Positions 49,601 to 60,600 of a DNA stretch of 64,000 nucleotides are shown piece by piece (positions within the stretch are counted from its first letter, which is position 1; each line of letters opens with the position of its first letter). Made by a program: the position numbers and the translations under genes. The stretch comes from Prorocentrum cordatum (lineage: Eukaryota; Sar; Dinophyceae; Prorocentrales; Prorocentraceae), in the NCBI GenBank assembly GCA_963575745.1, contig CAUYUJ010000676.1, forward strand, positions 1 through 64,000. The letters are read 5' to 3'. The notes under the pieces are model-generated. The model worked only from the letters and a program-made list of their open reading frames with translations, ran no database searches and was not told where the DNA came from.

Positions 49601-52600
49601 TCGGTGGGCTACTATCGGGTAGTAGGCGGGAACGACAAAAGTTACTCTCAGCTAACACATTGCGAGACCAGTCAATCACATCGGAGCGCCCGAAACCCAA
49701 ATTACGATATTCAACTCTGCATATCCTCGCTACGTGGTCTCCTGGGCAAGGCTCTGGCAAGTCTCATAATAATTCTGGCATCGGGGGAGGGCGAGCGGCC
49801 AGGCGGCGGGCACCAGGAGCCGCGGCGGCAGCAGCAGAGCTCGAGGAGCAAGAGGGCGCGAGGGAGGGTCCCAACCTAACTTCTTCGGATTCTTTTTCCG
49901 GATTTCTGCGCGCGGCCTCGGGCCTCGCTGATTCGCGACCCCGACCGCACGATTCCGAAACGGAACCTCGAACCGAGAGAACCTGTCGGACGCCAGGGGC
50001 CGCATCGGCGGGTCCTCTGCAACCTGTGAAGCTGACAGAGTAGCCCACGCCCGCACGGGTTGAGGCAATCGGAATATGCGAAGCAATCGCAGTCGGCGCC
50101 GCAACCGGAGTAGGCGCGGCAATCCCGGTCGGCTGGGCACCCAGAGCAGGCCCGGCAATCGAAGTAGGCGCAACAACCGGAGTAGGCCTCGCAATCGGAG
50201 GCCTGGCAATCGGAAAGGCGCCGCCCTCGAGGCCCGCCCGCCCGCCATCTCGACGCTCAGTGCCCCGCCCGCTCTGTCGATCAACATCTGCATGACTCCC
50301 TCGCGGTGACCATCCGAAGGCGCGCCCCTATTCAAGGCTCCGCCGAGCTGCTTCGCGGAGTCGAGCAATTCTGCCCGAACGCCTGTCTCCCGCGCCTTCA
50401 GGCGCGCCTTCATCAGCATCCGACAGCGCGCGCGCGAGATGCGGCGGATCTCAGCGCGGAAGACTTCGATGGTGATGCAAGGGCCAGAAATGATTATCCT
50501 TCGCTGGTCGGCCTGTAGATTTTACTTTGCTGGCCCTCATGCCCAAATGATCGCTGATCGCGATGAGGCCGACATCTGCGCGACGCGACGCCAACTGTGC
50601 GAATCGACCGAGCTTGCGATTTGAAGGAGCGCCCAGCACGGCGTCGCACGACAATTGGACACCATCACCCGCCGCCTGCAGGAAACCCTTCAGGCGCCAA
50701 TGGCGCACTCTGGGCGGCCGGGGATTGCGGGGGGCTCCACGTCGGCCTGAACGCGCCGAGAAACGACCCTGGGCGCCCGGCGAAGCCCAGGTCCCCGATC
50801 CGTCGCCGAGACGCCCCCACGAGCTTCCTCAGGAGAGGCAGTGGGGGAACCCGAGGAAGAGCGCGACAGGCCCCGAGAGACGCCCGATACGCCCTAGAGC
50901 GAGCCCCCCGCAGGAGCACGCAAGGAACCGCTCGCATCCGCCCTGGACAAAGACGCAACCCAGACCCGCGTCCAGTGAAATGAAAAATGTTGCGGTTTGG
51001 GCCCACCCAAAACAACGACATCTTTCATTTCACCGATCCGGCCTGGCGGGGGTTCCAGGGGCAGACGCCGCGCGCGCCCTGATGCGGCGGGCGCGGCGCG
51101 CCGATCTGCGGCGCGGCGCGCGCAGTCCTGCGCCTCAGGCCTGCGGATATTAACAATGCACAAATTCGTTTGGGCATGACGATTCCCGTCGACATTGCCG
51201 GGCAGCCTTGAAATGCGCGCTGATTGAACGGGATCAAGCCGCGGCTATATAGGCACATGCGGCCTCAATGTCTGTTCGGGGGCCGCTCGAACCAACCGAA
51301 GGGCCGTTGCATCACGCATCGCGTCGCTTTCCATCAGGAAATGAAGCTGCATCTACAGCGCGTCGTCCTCGAAAGGCCCAGCTGCATCTTGCGATGGCCA
51401 CGATCGCTTGGCTTGCGCGCTGCAAGGAGGCAGCGGGCAGCGAAACGAAGAACGCGCCGTGTAACAATTCAATTAGGCGCCTGCGATCGAGAGCCCAAAC
51501 AACCAGTGAAATATAAATATTTCTGGTCCCGATGATGAAAGGACGATCGTCTCGAGTCAGTCTGAGAGCGCCTTGTAGTTCGCGGCCCCGCATCCGACGC
51601 CCTGCTGGATGATCGCCCTCGCTAGGGCGAGGGAGAGATGAGGGCGCGGGGCGCCGAGGTCGATCGGGCGCCGGCACCGCCTGCGGCTTCTTCAAAACTT
51701 CCGCGCGGTCATATCTGAGACTCTGCGCCCCCTGAACGCGAAATCGCCCAGTCAGCTCCGTCGCCTCGCAGACGGCGCGGGCCGCGTCGAGGCGGGCACG
51801 GGAGTCGATCGCCGCCCCTCTGTGCGCCACTGCCAGGCTGTTCTTCAGGATTGCCCTCGCGGTGATCGGGGACATGGCTTGGGCGAGCGAGATCGGCACG
51901 GCCTGCGCGCGTCGGCCCCTTCGTCCATCGTCGGCAACGCCGCCGCCGCGCCTGGGTGGGCCGCCTGAGACGGGCGGCCCTGCGCTGGCGCGGCGCCGCC
52001 TGCGATGGGCGCCGCCCCCTGTGCGGGGAGCTAGCCCCCTGCTCCGCCCCCGTCTGTCATTTCGCCGGGGGCGAGACCGCGCGCCGTCGCGCGGCTGCCG
52101 CCGCCGCCCGCCACTGCCCCGCCGCCCCCCACTTCGGGACCTGAGAGCCCTGAGAGCCTTTCCTCGCTGAGTCCTGTCTGCCGCGAAGGCCCTCGAGGGC
52201 GCGAGCGCGGAACGGGCAGAGGCGCGCAGTCGCGACGCACGCGCAGCCGCGGCTCGGCGAAAGATGAGAAGGGGCCCGCGCGCCTTGAGCGCGGTGGCAC
52301 GCGGTCCACGAATCCAGGGGCGGCTGCCCCGATGTCCCCGCACATGGGGCACGGGGGGCGCCCGGGCTTCCGGGCGGCTGGGGCGCGAGGAGACTGGCCG
52401 CGCAAACGCCAGCCGCGACGATGCGCCGTCGGACAGTGACGACCGACTTGAACGCGCTCACGCAGTGCGGGCACGTTCCGATGATGAGTTGACGTGATGG
52501 GACTCTGCGTCGGCGCGATGGATGATGGCGCCGATGGGCAATGAGGCCCCCCATGCTGTAGTATAACGTCCAACACCTCCCGTTCTCACCATCCCCAGGT

Positions 52601-54185
52601 CGGTCATGCGCGAACTCCTCCGGGGCCGCTGCGGGCCCTTGAGGGGCTCCTCGGGGTCCGCAGGCACTGCGGACATCAGGAACTATCCTCAGCATGCACA
52701 CGTCGGTTCGGCAAAAGATAGACCCAGCCTCCGGACGCGGGAAGATGTCGCGAATCGAGCATGTCGCCCATATCTCACCCCTCCTCTAAGGGACCTGACT
52801 GCCTGCACATCCATCCCGAACTGGACCCCCCGCTGGGTTCGCCGTCTCGTCGACGGCGACTGCATCTGCGACGGCGGAGGGTTCGCGGAGCCGCTTCAGC
52901 ACCTCATCTTCCAAGGGGGACAGGTGGCGCGGCCCCTTCAGGAGCGTCAAGAATGAACTCGGGCTGTCGGGCCAGGGGCACGGCACGCGCAAAACCGATG
53001 ACGACCACGCCCAATCGGCGACGATCGAGTTTGCCATGGAGGTAGGTTTTGAGCCCCGAGAAGGCAGCGATGACGATGGCCCCCATTGAAGGCGAGGCGC
53101 GAACGGCGAATCGAGTGCGCGTCGTCTCATAGCCTCCCGAATCTCCTCCAAGTCGCCCTCGTGACCTCCGCCCTCCTCTTTATCTCCGCTCAGCGCCCTC
53201 CCGCACATTGCCCCGTTCCCCCGGGCGCGCGCCCTCGGCCGCCGCCGCCCCAGGAAGTGGGGCAGCTCCAATCAACAACGCACGAGTTGCAGCGTGGGCC
53301 CCATGGCCCGCCGTGACTGGGGCGCGATGTTATTTCTCCCGGGTCGGGGCAGAACGTTCCCTCCTATCTCGAGGTCCTCATCGAGAACTGCGTTGGAGCT
53401 GCGGACTCTCGTCCAAGCTTCCATCGGGCACGGCGCCAGCAGCGGCAACGTCTGATGAATGTCATCAGGGCAGTCTCGAATTGAAACGCCCACGGGGCGG
53501 GCTGGCATCGAGCGCGCCATGGTACTGGCCGCCCTGACGAGCGGGACTTCCCTCCCCCTGGGTCAACTTAGACCTGTATGGTGGGGGCCCCGCAATGCCC
53601 ATCTCGCCGCAATTCGACTGGGCGAAGAAAACTACAAACAGAAAGCTCGCGCGCAGTCCCATCTCCCATGCCCGGCCTGCGCTCAGTGCCTTGCCCCCCG
53701 CCCGATCTCCACCGCCGCCTCCGCGTGCCTCTGAAGGAAGAAGGTCGATCCTGCAGGCGGCGAATTATCTGCTCATCCGTCCTGTGAGCTCCCCGCGCGA
53801 CGTGGAGGGGAACGCATTCGACGTGTCTCCCTTCCGGGAAAGGTGCGATGTGCAATTTTGCGTTGAGCCTCCAGCTGTGAATCCCGGTGACGAGCTGAGC
53901 ATTCTGACGACGCCGGTGGGCCGCGCAGCCAATGGCACGCGGAGGGAGGGAAGGACGCTGGCTCAATAAGCCCCGACACCAGGCCTTCCCCAACGGACAG
54001 TGACAGTGGTCGGCCTCATGGCCATGGCGCCTCCCTGGAGGCTCCCCTTGGAAAGCTGGAAGGTGCAACGCCAGTGTCATCGATGCGGTGTCTTAGCTTT
54101 CGCCTTAAATTGTATGAGTGCACGGCTAAAGCTATCTGTGAACGCTGGGCAACGAAGGCGCAATCGACTCTGAGCGCACGCGAGT
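49600..54185 (-). other. 4.6-kb block nearly free of simple repeats, with coding-like minus-strand fragments
   Basis: Unlike the rest of the window this block has almost no microsatellites. Minus-strand fragments show codon-like third-position GC and mixed residues: about 51950-51640 (LAQAMSPITARAILKNSLAV, DSRARLDAARAVCEATELTG), 50690-50470 (GRFAQLASRRADVGLIAISD), 50520-50240 in the next frame (EIRRISRARCRMLMKARLKA) and 53090-52790. Adjacent fragments switch frame, so if genic it is decayed or split by introns. A 15-bp tandem repeat (GCAATCGGAGTAGGC-like) lies at 50093-50215. I cannot name a product. An old insertion of foreign, perhaps bacterial or phage, DNA is one possibility but unproven. 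Confidence 0.3.
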
Positions 54186-54187
54186 GC

Positions 54188-55860
54188 CTATTCACCTAGA
54201 TGCTGTGCGCGCGGCCACACGCCTGTCCAGTCACCGGTCGCCTGCTGCAGCATCCAGTGCCGCAGCTCCTCCGAGCGGCTCTCCTGAACTAGGTCTAGCG
54301 TTCTAAACCAGTCGTCCCACGAAAGCGAAGCGGTGGCGCCGCTGAAATACTCCTGGCCCTCCTCCCCAATGCGCCTCAGGGACTCTAGCGACACTTCCAT
54401 CGGGTCCTCCTCCACGACAACATTGAAGCCTTCCCCCATCGCGGAAGCGGACTTGGTGTCGGTCCACTCGTCCATGCTGGGGTGGTAGGCCGGCAGCACG
54501 ATGTAAGTGCGCTGTCGGGGGCGCCTGCGTCTGCGGCCTATGGAGTAGATCAGGCGCCATGCACGGTGGTAATCATGGGCACCTTGATGTCGTTCAGCCG
54601 CCCCGAATAATGATCAACGTGCTCCAGGTCCAGCTGATGGTTAAGCTGTTTAGTGTCCTTCTCGAGCCGCCGCAGGTGCAATCGATCTTCTTGTGTGGCA
54701 AGCGAACCTGGCATTTTTCGTTTGTTCAATACCTCCGCGCGCTTCTGCATGTGAGTCTGAAGCGCCACTCTTTGGACCACTATGGTAGCCTCTGCGAGCG
54801 CCGCCTGCTGTATGTCATTCGCGAGGTCCTGCCACGCGTCCGATGGGTCCAACTTAGCTGCATTATGCTCCCAATTCCTCCGTGTCTCGATGGAAGCCCT
54901 CTCCAACGCTGTCATGATACCACCGCCGTCTCCTAGGTGTTGCAGCAAAGTTGCCAGATACTCACGATCCCATGCTGGTCCACCCGGACGGTCCTGGCCA
55001 GTCGGCGCCTGCAGCTGGGAATTCGCCTACCACAAGACGGGGGCGTGGTCTCTCGGCCTGGCGTCGGGGATGATCGGCAACTCCCGCATGCAACGCTTCA
55101 GAATACGGCAGGGTCCCGTCGCCTGTAACGCATCCGCTGGATCCAAGATGTGGTCGGGCGCACTTTGAGACTCCGCGCCATGATACGTGCCCGACGGGGA
55201 AGAAACTATCCACAACAATCAAGCCATCCATTTCGAGTATATGCCATATCTGCGCCGACAAACCACTCTCCTCTCCCATCGCATACGGGCCGACCTGGCG
55301 ACCGACCATCATGGAACGTAGTGTTCAGTCCCTGCCCAACCCGTCGCCGACCGAACTGGCAATTCGCGTCGAGCCCCACGACAACGAGCGACCTCTGACT
55401 AGCGAACTGGATACTCGAGTGCGTCCAAGACACGAGGCGCTTGCATGTGCTGCGCCAATGGTTCACCTTCATGTTGGACACCGGGGGGAAAAAAAAACCA
55501 CTCTCACCGAGATACCAACCGGCCAGAACGGATGCGAATGAGACCACATCTCCCCGCAAGGTCGCTCGGGGGATGGACGATCTCCACCACGTGGGATGAC
55601 CTCACCGCTCTCTTCTTCAAGAATGCCGCGCAACCCGAACTCTTATTGGTGTGCCCCCCTCTCTCCCACCAGAACTGATACACAACATGTGCCTGCGTGT
55701 GTAGAGTCGCCACTGCCTGTCTCAGCTCCTGACTCTGTGAAATCGCTGGGCTCACAACGATGTCAACGAAGCAGGGGTTCGATGAGATGTCCTCCGCTTT
55801 CCATGCGTCAAACATGTGCAGCGGACTATGGAGCACTAAACTCAGAAGTGTGCCCAACAT
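54188..55860 (-). pseudogene. Decayed LINE (non-LTR retrotransposon) endonuclease region
   Basis: Minus-strand fragments in several frames line up, in order, with the apurinic-like endonuclease of dinoflagellate LINE ORF2. 55860-55504 is the N-terminal part. 55559-55206 carries VVVGLDANCQFG (the GDxN-type catalytic motif). 55218-55027 carries APDHIL (cf. IDYI) and IPDARPRDHAPV (the terminal D-H pair). 54948-54550 and 54499-54188 continue with helical linker-like sequence (WQDLANDIQQAALAEA; EEGQEYFSGATASLSWDDWF) of the kind that precedes the RT. Frames shift at least four times and no RT domain follows, so the copy is dead and lacks its 3' half. LINEs are usually cut at the 5' end, so loss of the 3' side implies a later deletion or rearrangement. 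Confidence 0.65.
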
Positions 55861-55899
55861 AGTCGCATGAAAAAAAGTGTGAGTGTGCGATTGGGGATA

Positions 55900-56675
55900 A
55901 GCCCCCCCCAGGCTCCTGGGCGGAAGGGAGAATCCGCGGGCGGCGCGGGGGTTGGCCCTGCGGCCACGAGGCCTGATGGAAGAGGGCTGGGATGGAGGAG
56001 GAACGGTGATGGCAGACAGGAGTGACGGACCAGGGGGTGAGGGCGAGTCAATACACAGGAGGACGATTACTGGGATTGCCGCTTCCGACGGGCAGGAGGA
56101 GGCGGGAAGGGTGGGGGGAGGGGGGGGAGAATGTGAGGACGAAGATGGGGCGGATGATGACGACGACGACGACGTGCACTAAGAGAACAACGAGGTGGGG
56201 AAGGGAGAAGGAGTGGAGGTGGATCGGGAGTATGGAGAGGGGGCAGCTCAAGAGGAGCAAAAACACAATGACAGAGGAAGATAAAGACAATACTGAGGTT
56301 GATGCAGCGACGGAGAACGACCGAGACGATGATGCTAGGACGGGGACGCAGACGATGGAAAGGAGCAGGATGATGTCGCTGGCCGTATAGCGTGAGCACA
56401 ACAGCAAGACAACACGGCGAATGACAACGACGATTATGACGAGGAGCACGTGGAGTATCAGGATGGCGAGGAGGATGAAGAGGTGAAAGAAGATGGCTGC
56501 GATGAGAATGCAGCTGGCGACGAGTCTTGAGGAGAAAGAAGCACCCTCTGACGACGGCGATGACGTTGACGACGACCTTCTCGACTTCCTTTTTCCTCGC
56601 CCTCCATTGCCGTCGCCAGCGGCGACAAAGGAGGAGGACAAGAAATCAAAATCGGAACCGGCATCGCATGGGCAA
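55900..56675. other. Low-complexity GA-rich region with GAC/GAT triplets, no gene supported
   Basis: GATGATGACGACGACGACGA near 56150-56175 and dispersed GAC/GAG/GAT triplets throughout. The Asp/Glu or Ser/Val/Leu frames follow from composition. Confidence 0.4.
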
Positions 56676-56679
56676 ACCA

Positions 56680-56824
56680 AACGATATTTATACTGCTACT
56701 CCCTGGATCTCTGCCAGGATACTTTCTGACTAGAACTTCGAGGTGAATCCAGCGGTTGCGACGGGGTCCTCCCAGGAGGCCCAGGAAGGCAAGAAAAGAA
56801 AGGAGGGGTATTGGCATCGGTACC
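56680..56824. mobile_element. MITE-like element 'GGTACCGATACC', copy 3
   Basis: ATATTTATACTGCTACTCCC left and GGGGTATTGGCATCGGTACC right. Shares CTTCGAGGTGAATCCAGCGG and CCCAGGAGGCCCAGG with copy 2. Confidence 0.65.
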
Positions 56825-57129
56825 TTTCGTCCTCTGATTGCCTCTTCGATAGACGACATGATGGTGCATCTTTGAGGGACCTCGTCCGTCTCACTGCGCT
56901 GTCCATTCGTGTCGCATCCACGTCGAATCGATATCGAACGCGCCAAATCCGTGTCGGATCCGTGTCGGGTAAACGCTGAATTCGCGTGGAATCTGGTCGA
57001 GAACGAGACGAGACTGCCAGTCACCATGCAGCAGTGGTAGCCTGAAGTTGGAGGCGGCCGGGAGGTCTGAACTGCACGGGCCCCGAGAAAATCTGAAGGG
57101 GGCTAATGGCAAATCCGCTGATAATTAGT

Positions 57130-57330
57130 CCCCGGACCCCTCCTGGGGCACATCTGTAATGTGTCACCCTTGTTTCTAACCATCCTGGGGCCCGAAAGCC
57201 GCCCCCGGAGACCGAGAAAGGCAACAAAAACTAACCCACCGAACCCAAAACCTCGAATCTCCCCCCCCCCCCCCCTCCTGCTGGCCGGAACCAGCGCTGG
57301 GCCACCTGAGACCCTCGGCAGGCTCTCAAC
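57130..57330. repeat. Dispersed repeat 'GTGCAAT.GTTCACCCCA', diverged copy 3
   Basis: GCCCGAAAGCCGCCCCCGGAG, CTGCTGGCCGGAACCAGCGC, GGGCCACCTGAGACC, in family order. Contains a C15-type run. Confidence 0.55.
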
Positions 57331-57575
57331 AGGAAAGGCCCCCCCGAAGATGCGAAGGAATCGACGAGGTCAGCAATCTCCACTCTGGGAGACGTAAAAC
57401 TCGGGTTCGGGGGACTCGGGCTGGCCTGGCGGGGCCCATTGTGAAAATGACGAGGCCCAATCTGAAACTTGACGCGATCTCCAGCTGCAGACATCCCGCG
57501 AAAGCTGGACCGTCAAAAATCCAGGGCGCGCTCGTCAAATAACGCCGGCAATCCCGACACCCGGCGTACTCTTAG

Positions 57576-57732
57576 GTCGGGCATGTCCTGCTACAGGCGG
57601 ACTCGGAGAAGAGAACCTGAAAACAATCAAACAATGTTCAAACATGATCAAACCTAATGTAAAAATTGCCCACACGATTGTTTGATTATTCTTGGACATC
57701 CCTCCTCCCTTCTGTAGAGAGACATGCCCGAC
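57576..57732. mobile_element. MITE family 'GTCGGGCATG', copy 4 (157 bp)
   Basis: Begins GTCGGGCATGTCCTGCTACA and ends TGTAGAGAGACATGCCCGAC, inverted ends of about 25 bp. AT-rich centre with CAAACAATGTTCAAACATGA and ATTGTTTGATTATTCTTGGA, close to copy 1. Confidence 0.9.
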
Positions 57733-57774
57733 TCAAACGTACCCGAATTTTACGATTCTCGGGGGCGCAAAACA

Positions 57775-57960
57775 TGGCTTAGCGATCCGTGATTCTGGCA
57801 CGCGGTCGCCACATCCATGGATCGGGGGAGGTGCCCTGCCCAAAATGCGGCCCGTGCCGCCTCGCTCGGCGGCGGAAAATCGCGGCTTCCCATGGAAACG
57901 GGACCCGTCGCTAATCCGCGCCCCCTTGACCCGTGTTTGCGATCGCCTGAGTTTCCCCGA
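57775..57960. repeat. Dispersed repeat 'GCCGCCTCGCTCGGCGGCGG', copy 3
   Basis: CGATCCGTGATTCTGGCACG, GCCGCCTCGCTCGGCGGCGG, CCATGGAAACGGGACCCGTC and GTGTTTGCGATCGCCTGA in family order. Confidence 0.8.
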
Positions 57961-58181
57961 TCCACGGGCGCGAGCTTGACACGACGAACTCATCGCGGCG
58001 GACGCCCCCGGCGGGGCACCTCGTGCGCGCTCCCGACCGCGGTGAACACGTCGATCGCCTCGGCGGAGGGCCGCTGCTCCCAGAAGGGAGCGCCGCCGAG
58101 CGGAGAGGGGTGGCGGCCGTCTCGGGGACAGGCATTGTGTCCATGTCCATGGGCAGGGAAACCCAGAATCGAATCGATCAT

Positions 58182-58312
58182 GATGGGCCCCTTTTCCACC
58201 ACCGCTAGCATAGGTAGGGGAGGGAGGAAGAGGAGGACGAGGAGGACGACCTCCTCATCCTCCCTTCTCCCCCGTCCTACATATGAGAGTGGTGCTGGAA
58301 AACTTGCCCATC
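58182..58312. mobile_element. Foldback element with purine/pyrimidine loop, copy 3 (131 bp)
   Basis: GATGGGCCCCTTTTCCACCA left and GGTGCTGGAAAACTTGCCCATC right (in part) pair with each other. The loop is GGAGG/GAGGAC then CCTCCTCATCC. More diverged than copy 1. Confidence 0.75.
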
Positions 58313-58317
58313 AAGGG

Positions 58318-58530
58318 AGCCCAGAATCGAATCGATAGACGCGATCGGCGATCGAAACGATTCGGACCCGCGGAAATCGGAAGAAGTCGCATCGGGGAGC
58401 CTCGGCAAGCTAATAGGCGCCCTTGGGGAAACCGAACTCCATGTCAAAATCTATACCCGAATCACATCGGAATCGGAAGTCATCGAAATCGAATCAACTC
58501 GGATCGGAAGAATCGAAGCGAGCCTTTCAT
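58318..58530. repeat. Dispersed repeat 'AATCGGCGG', copy 4
   Basis: GATCGGCGATCGAAACGATT, CGGAAATCGGAAGAAGTCG and a CATCGGAATCGGAAGTCATC tail ending AGCGAGCC. It sits immediately after foldback copy 3, as copy 3 of this family follows foldback copy 1 at 46.4-47.0 kb. Confidence 0.7.
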
Positions 58531-58599
58531 GGGACGCAGAAGGACATGCTAATACTATGCCAATGCGCCCCAGTTGAAAACGCTCGTCCTAACCGAACA

Positions 58600-59404
58600 T
58601 ATGAAACAAACTTCCCGTAGTAGGTTTTACCCAATCAATATGGCCAGGAAGCGCCCGCCGCCGAGCATATACCACAAGATTTCGCAACGTGCACGTCGCC
58701 CCTGGGGGGGGGGGACGCGCAAATAGTACAAGTAGACTTGGGCGATGCCGAATCCGCAGCGTCCTGGATTCTCGGGGGAGGGATGCCTGAAGACCGGGAC
58801 GCAGTGGAAATGGATGAAATGAGGCCTTGCCATCAAAGGCCAGATGTTTATCCCAATCCACTGCATCTGGGGTTTCTAAAGAAAAGAATACAGGAATCCG
58901 AGACGCCTTGGAGATCTATACAAACACTGCCTGTAAAAAGGCGCCTCGGATCGTAAGGAAAAAACTCCCAAGAGATCATCGCCGAAATGATTCAAAAACT
59001 ATTGGCCATCAGGACCGATTCGAACCACCATTCCATAAATGGCCGGACTAGGCACGGGATCAGGCCGAGAATGAAACCATATCAAACAGAATTAGTCGGA
59101 GCAGCGCGGGACTACCCGGGATTAGGCCAGATTCGGGCACTTACCGACCACTGGGGACCTGGCGCTGGCGACGGCGCCCCCCCCCACCGCCTTCGAGACG
59201 ACCCTCGCGGGGGGATGCAGCGCGGGAGGCGGTCCTCTGGCCAAGGCAACTTGACAAGACTACGAAGCTACCAGCGCCGACGCTGAATTCACCTCCCAAA
59301 AATTGCACCCTAAAGATCGGATCGGTCTCGGTCGGCGGGCGCTTCTGGAGCCGCAAGCGCTCCGCCGTGAACAGAATCACGGCAGGTGACTTCTGGCCGT
59401 GTTC
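58600..59404. other. 800-bp stretch, protein-like fragments but no gene supported
   Basis: Plus-strand fragments such as GAGDGAPPHRLRDD near 59160 and VSVGGRFWSRKRSAVNRITA near 59330 are in broken frames. The start (58640-58680) resembles 39625-39670. Probably old repeat or transposon sequence. Confidence 0.3.
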
Positions 59405-59560
59405 GGGGACCTACTGACCTGGGCCAGCCAGGCGACGCAGGGCGCTGCTGCTTGATCCTGCAGGAACCTGCTGGGTCCTGCGCGCTGACCCGGGCCAGTG
59501 CAAACCCGGCGCTGCAGGGTCCCGCAAGATCCAGCGCCCTGACTTACCACCGTTCGCACG
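59405..59560. repeat. CTGCAGGATCCTGC-related minisatellite, copy 2
   Basis: GATCCTGCAGGAACCTGCTG, GGGTCCTGCGCGCTGACCC, GCCAGTGCAAACCCGGC and CTGCAGGGTCCCGC correspond unit by unit to 22830-22915. Confidence 0.65.
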
Positions 59561-59982
59561 TCGACCCCCCGTCTCCGGGCCCCCGACGCGCGCGGCCTCT
59601 GGGGACCCTCTCCGGGCACCAAGGCGGGCCCAAACGACTTGCGGCAGGAGGAGGACGAGGAGGATGAGGAGGAAAAGGAATTCGGATGCGGATAATAGGA
59701 CGCAAAGCCCAAGGGCAAGGGGGACGCAAGCCCCAACTCTCTGGAACAAAGCCCGCCGCAGGATGGGAAATGTTACCAACGCGGCGTTCGAGCCGGCAAC
59801 TCACGAGTGTTGCCAACGAGCTCCAATATGTCGGGCAAGCCCGTTCCCCTGCGTAGAAAAAAAACACGAAAAGGAGGATCAAAACCTCCCGCCCCCGCCG
59901 GCGCGAGCGAATAACAACACCTCGCTCAGGTCGGGGGCCGCAAAGCGGCGGCGAGCTCCGCGCGCCGCCGCGGGACCGCCGC

Positions 59983-60000
59983 GGGGGGGGGGGGGGGGGG
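59983..60000 (+). repeat. G18 homopolymer run
   Basis: An uninterrupted run of 18 G after CCGCC. Exact length may reflect sequencing limits. Confidence 0.85.
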
Positions 60001-60099
60001 AACCGCCGCGGGAACTGTGAGACCCAGGGGGGGAGGAGCGGAGAGGGGGAGACGAGGACCAGGAAGAAAGAAGGAGGGGAGGGGCACAGTCCACTTGCC

Positions 60100-60215
60100 G
60101 TCGCTCGGACGTCCATTTCCCGTGCATTTTTCGATTTCGTGCGTGCTTGGTTTGCTCGATGGTCCAGGATGGTCCTCGATGGTTCTCGCCGAGAAAAAAT
60201 ACACACGTCCGATCG
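60100..60215. repeat. Dispersed repeat 'CGCTCGGACGTCC', copy 2
   Basis: GTCGCTCGGACGTCCATTTCC to AAAAAATACACACGTCCGATC (each quoted in part) with weak inverted ends. Also a short tandem of GATGGTCC/GATGGTTC. Confidence 0.5.
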
Positions 60216-60407
60216 ATGTTAACTCCACAGCAGCCTATACCCCCCACCCCCGGGGGAAGCGCACCCCAAGCCCGGAAAAAGCCCCCCCTCTGCCGGTCCG
60301 TGGGACGGCCGCCCACCCGCCAGCTCGCCATCCAGGCGACACTGGCGGGAGCGCCCCGGCTATCCCGATGTGCTCACCAGGCCCTGGCTTGCGCGGGAAA
60401 AGAAGCA

Positions 60408-60600
60408 GGAGGAGGAGGAGGAGGAGGAGGAAAAGGAGGAGGAGGAGGAGGAGGAGGAGAAGGGAGAGGAGGAGGAGGAGGAGGAGGAGGAGGGAGAAGG
60501 AAGAGGGAGAAGAGGGAAAGGAGGAGGAGGAGGAGGAGGAGGAGAAAAAGGAGGAGGAGGAAGAGAAGGGGGTGGAGGAGGAGGAGGAGGAAGAGGAGTC
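60408..60600 (+). repeat. (GGA)n tract
   Basis: About 190 bp of GGA/GAA purine repeat. A G-rich run (about 19 G) follows at 60653-60671. All long Glu/Arg/Gly frames here are artefacts. Confidence 0.95.

Noticed and set aside
51312-52352. Minus-strand frame of ~346 codons as a single gene
   Set aside because: Only the part near 51950-51640 looks coding. The rest is Arg/Pro/Gly-rich and compositional. Described as part of a wider unexplained block instead.
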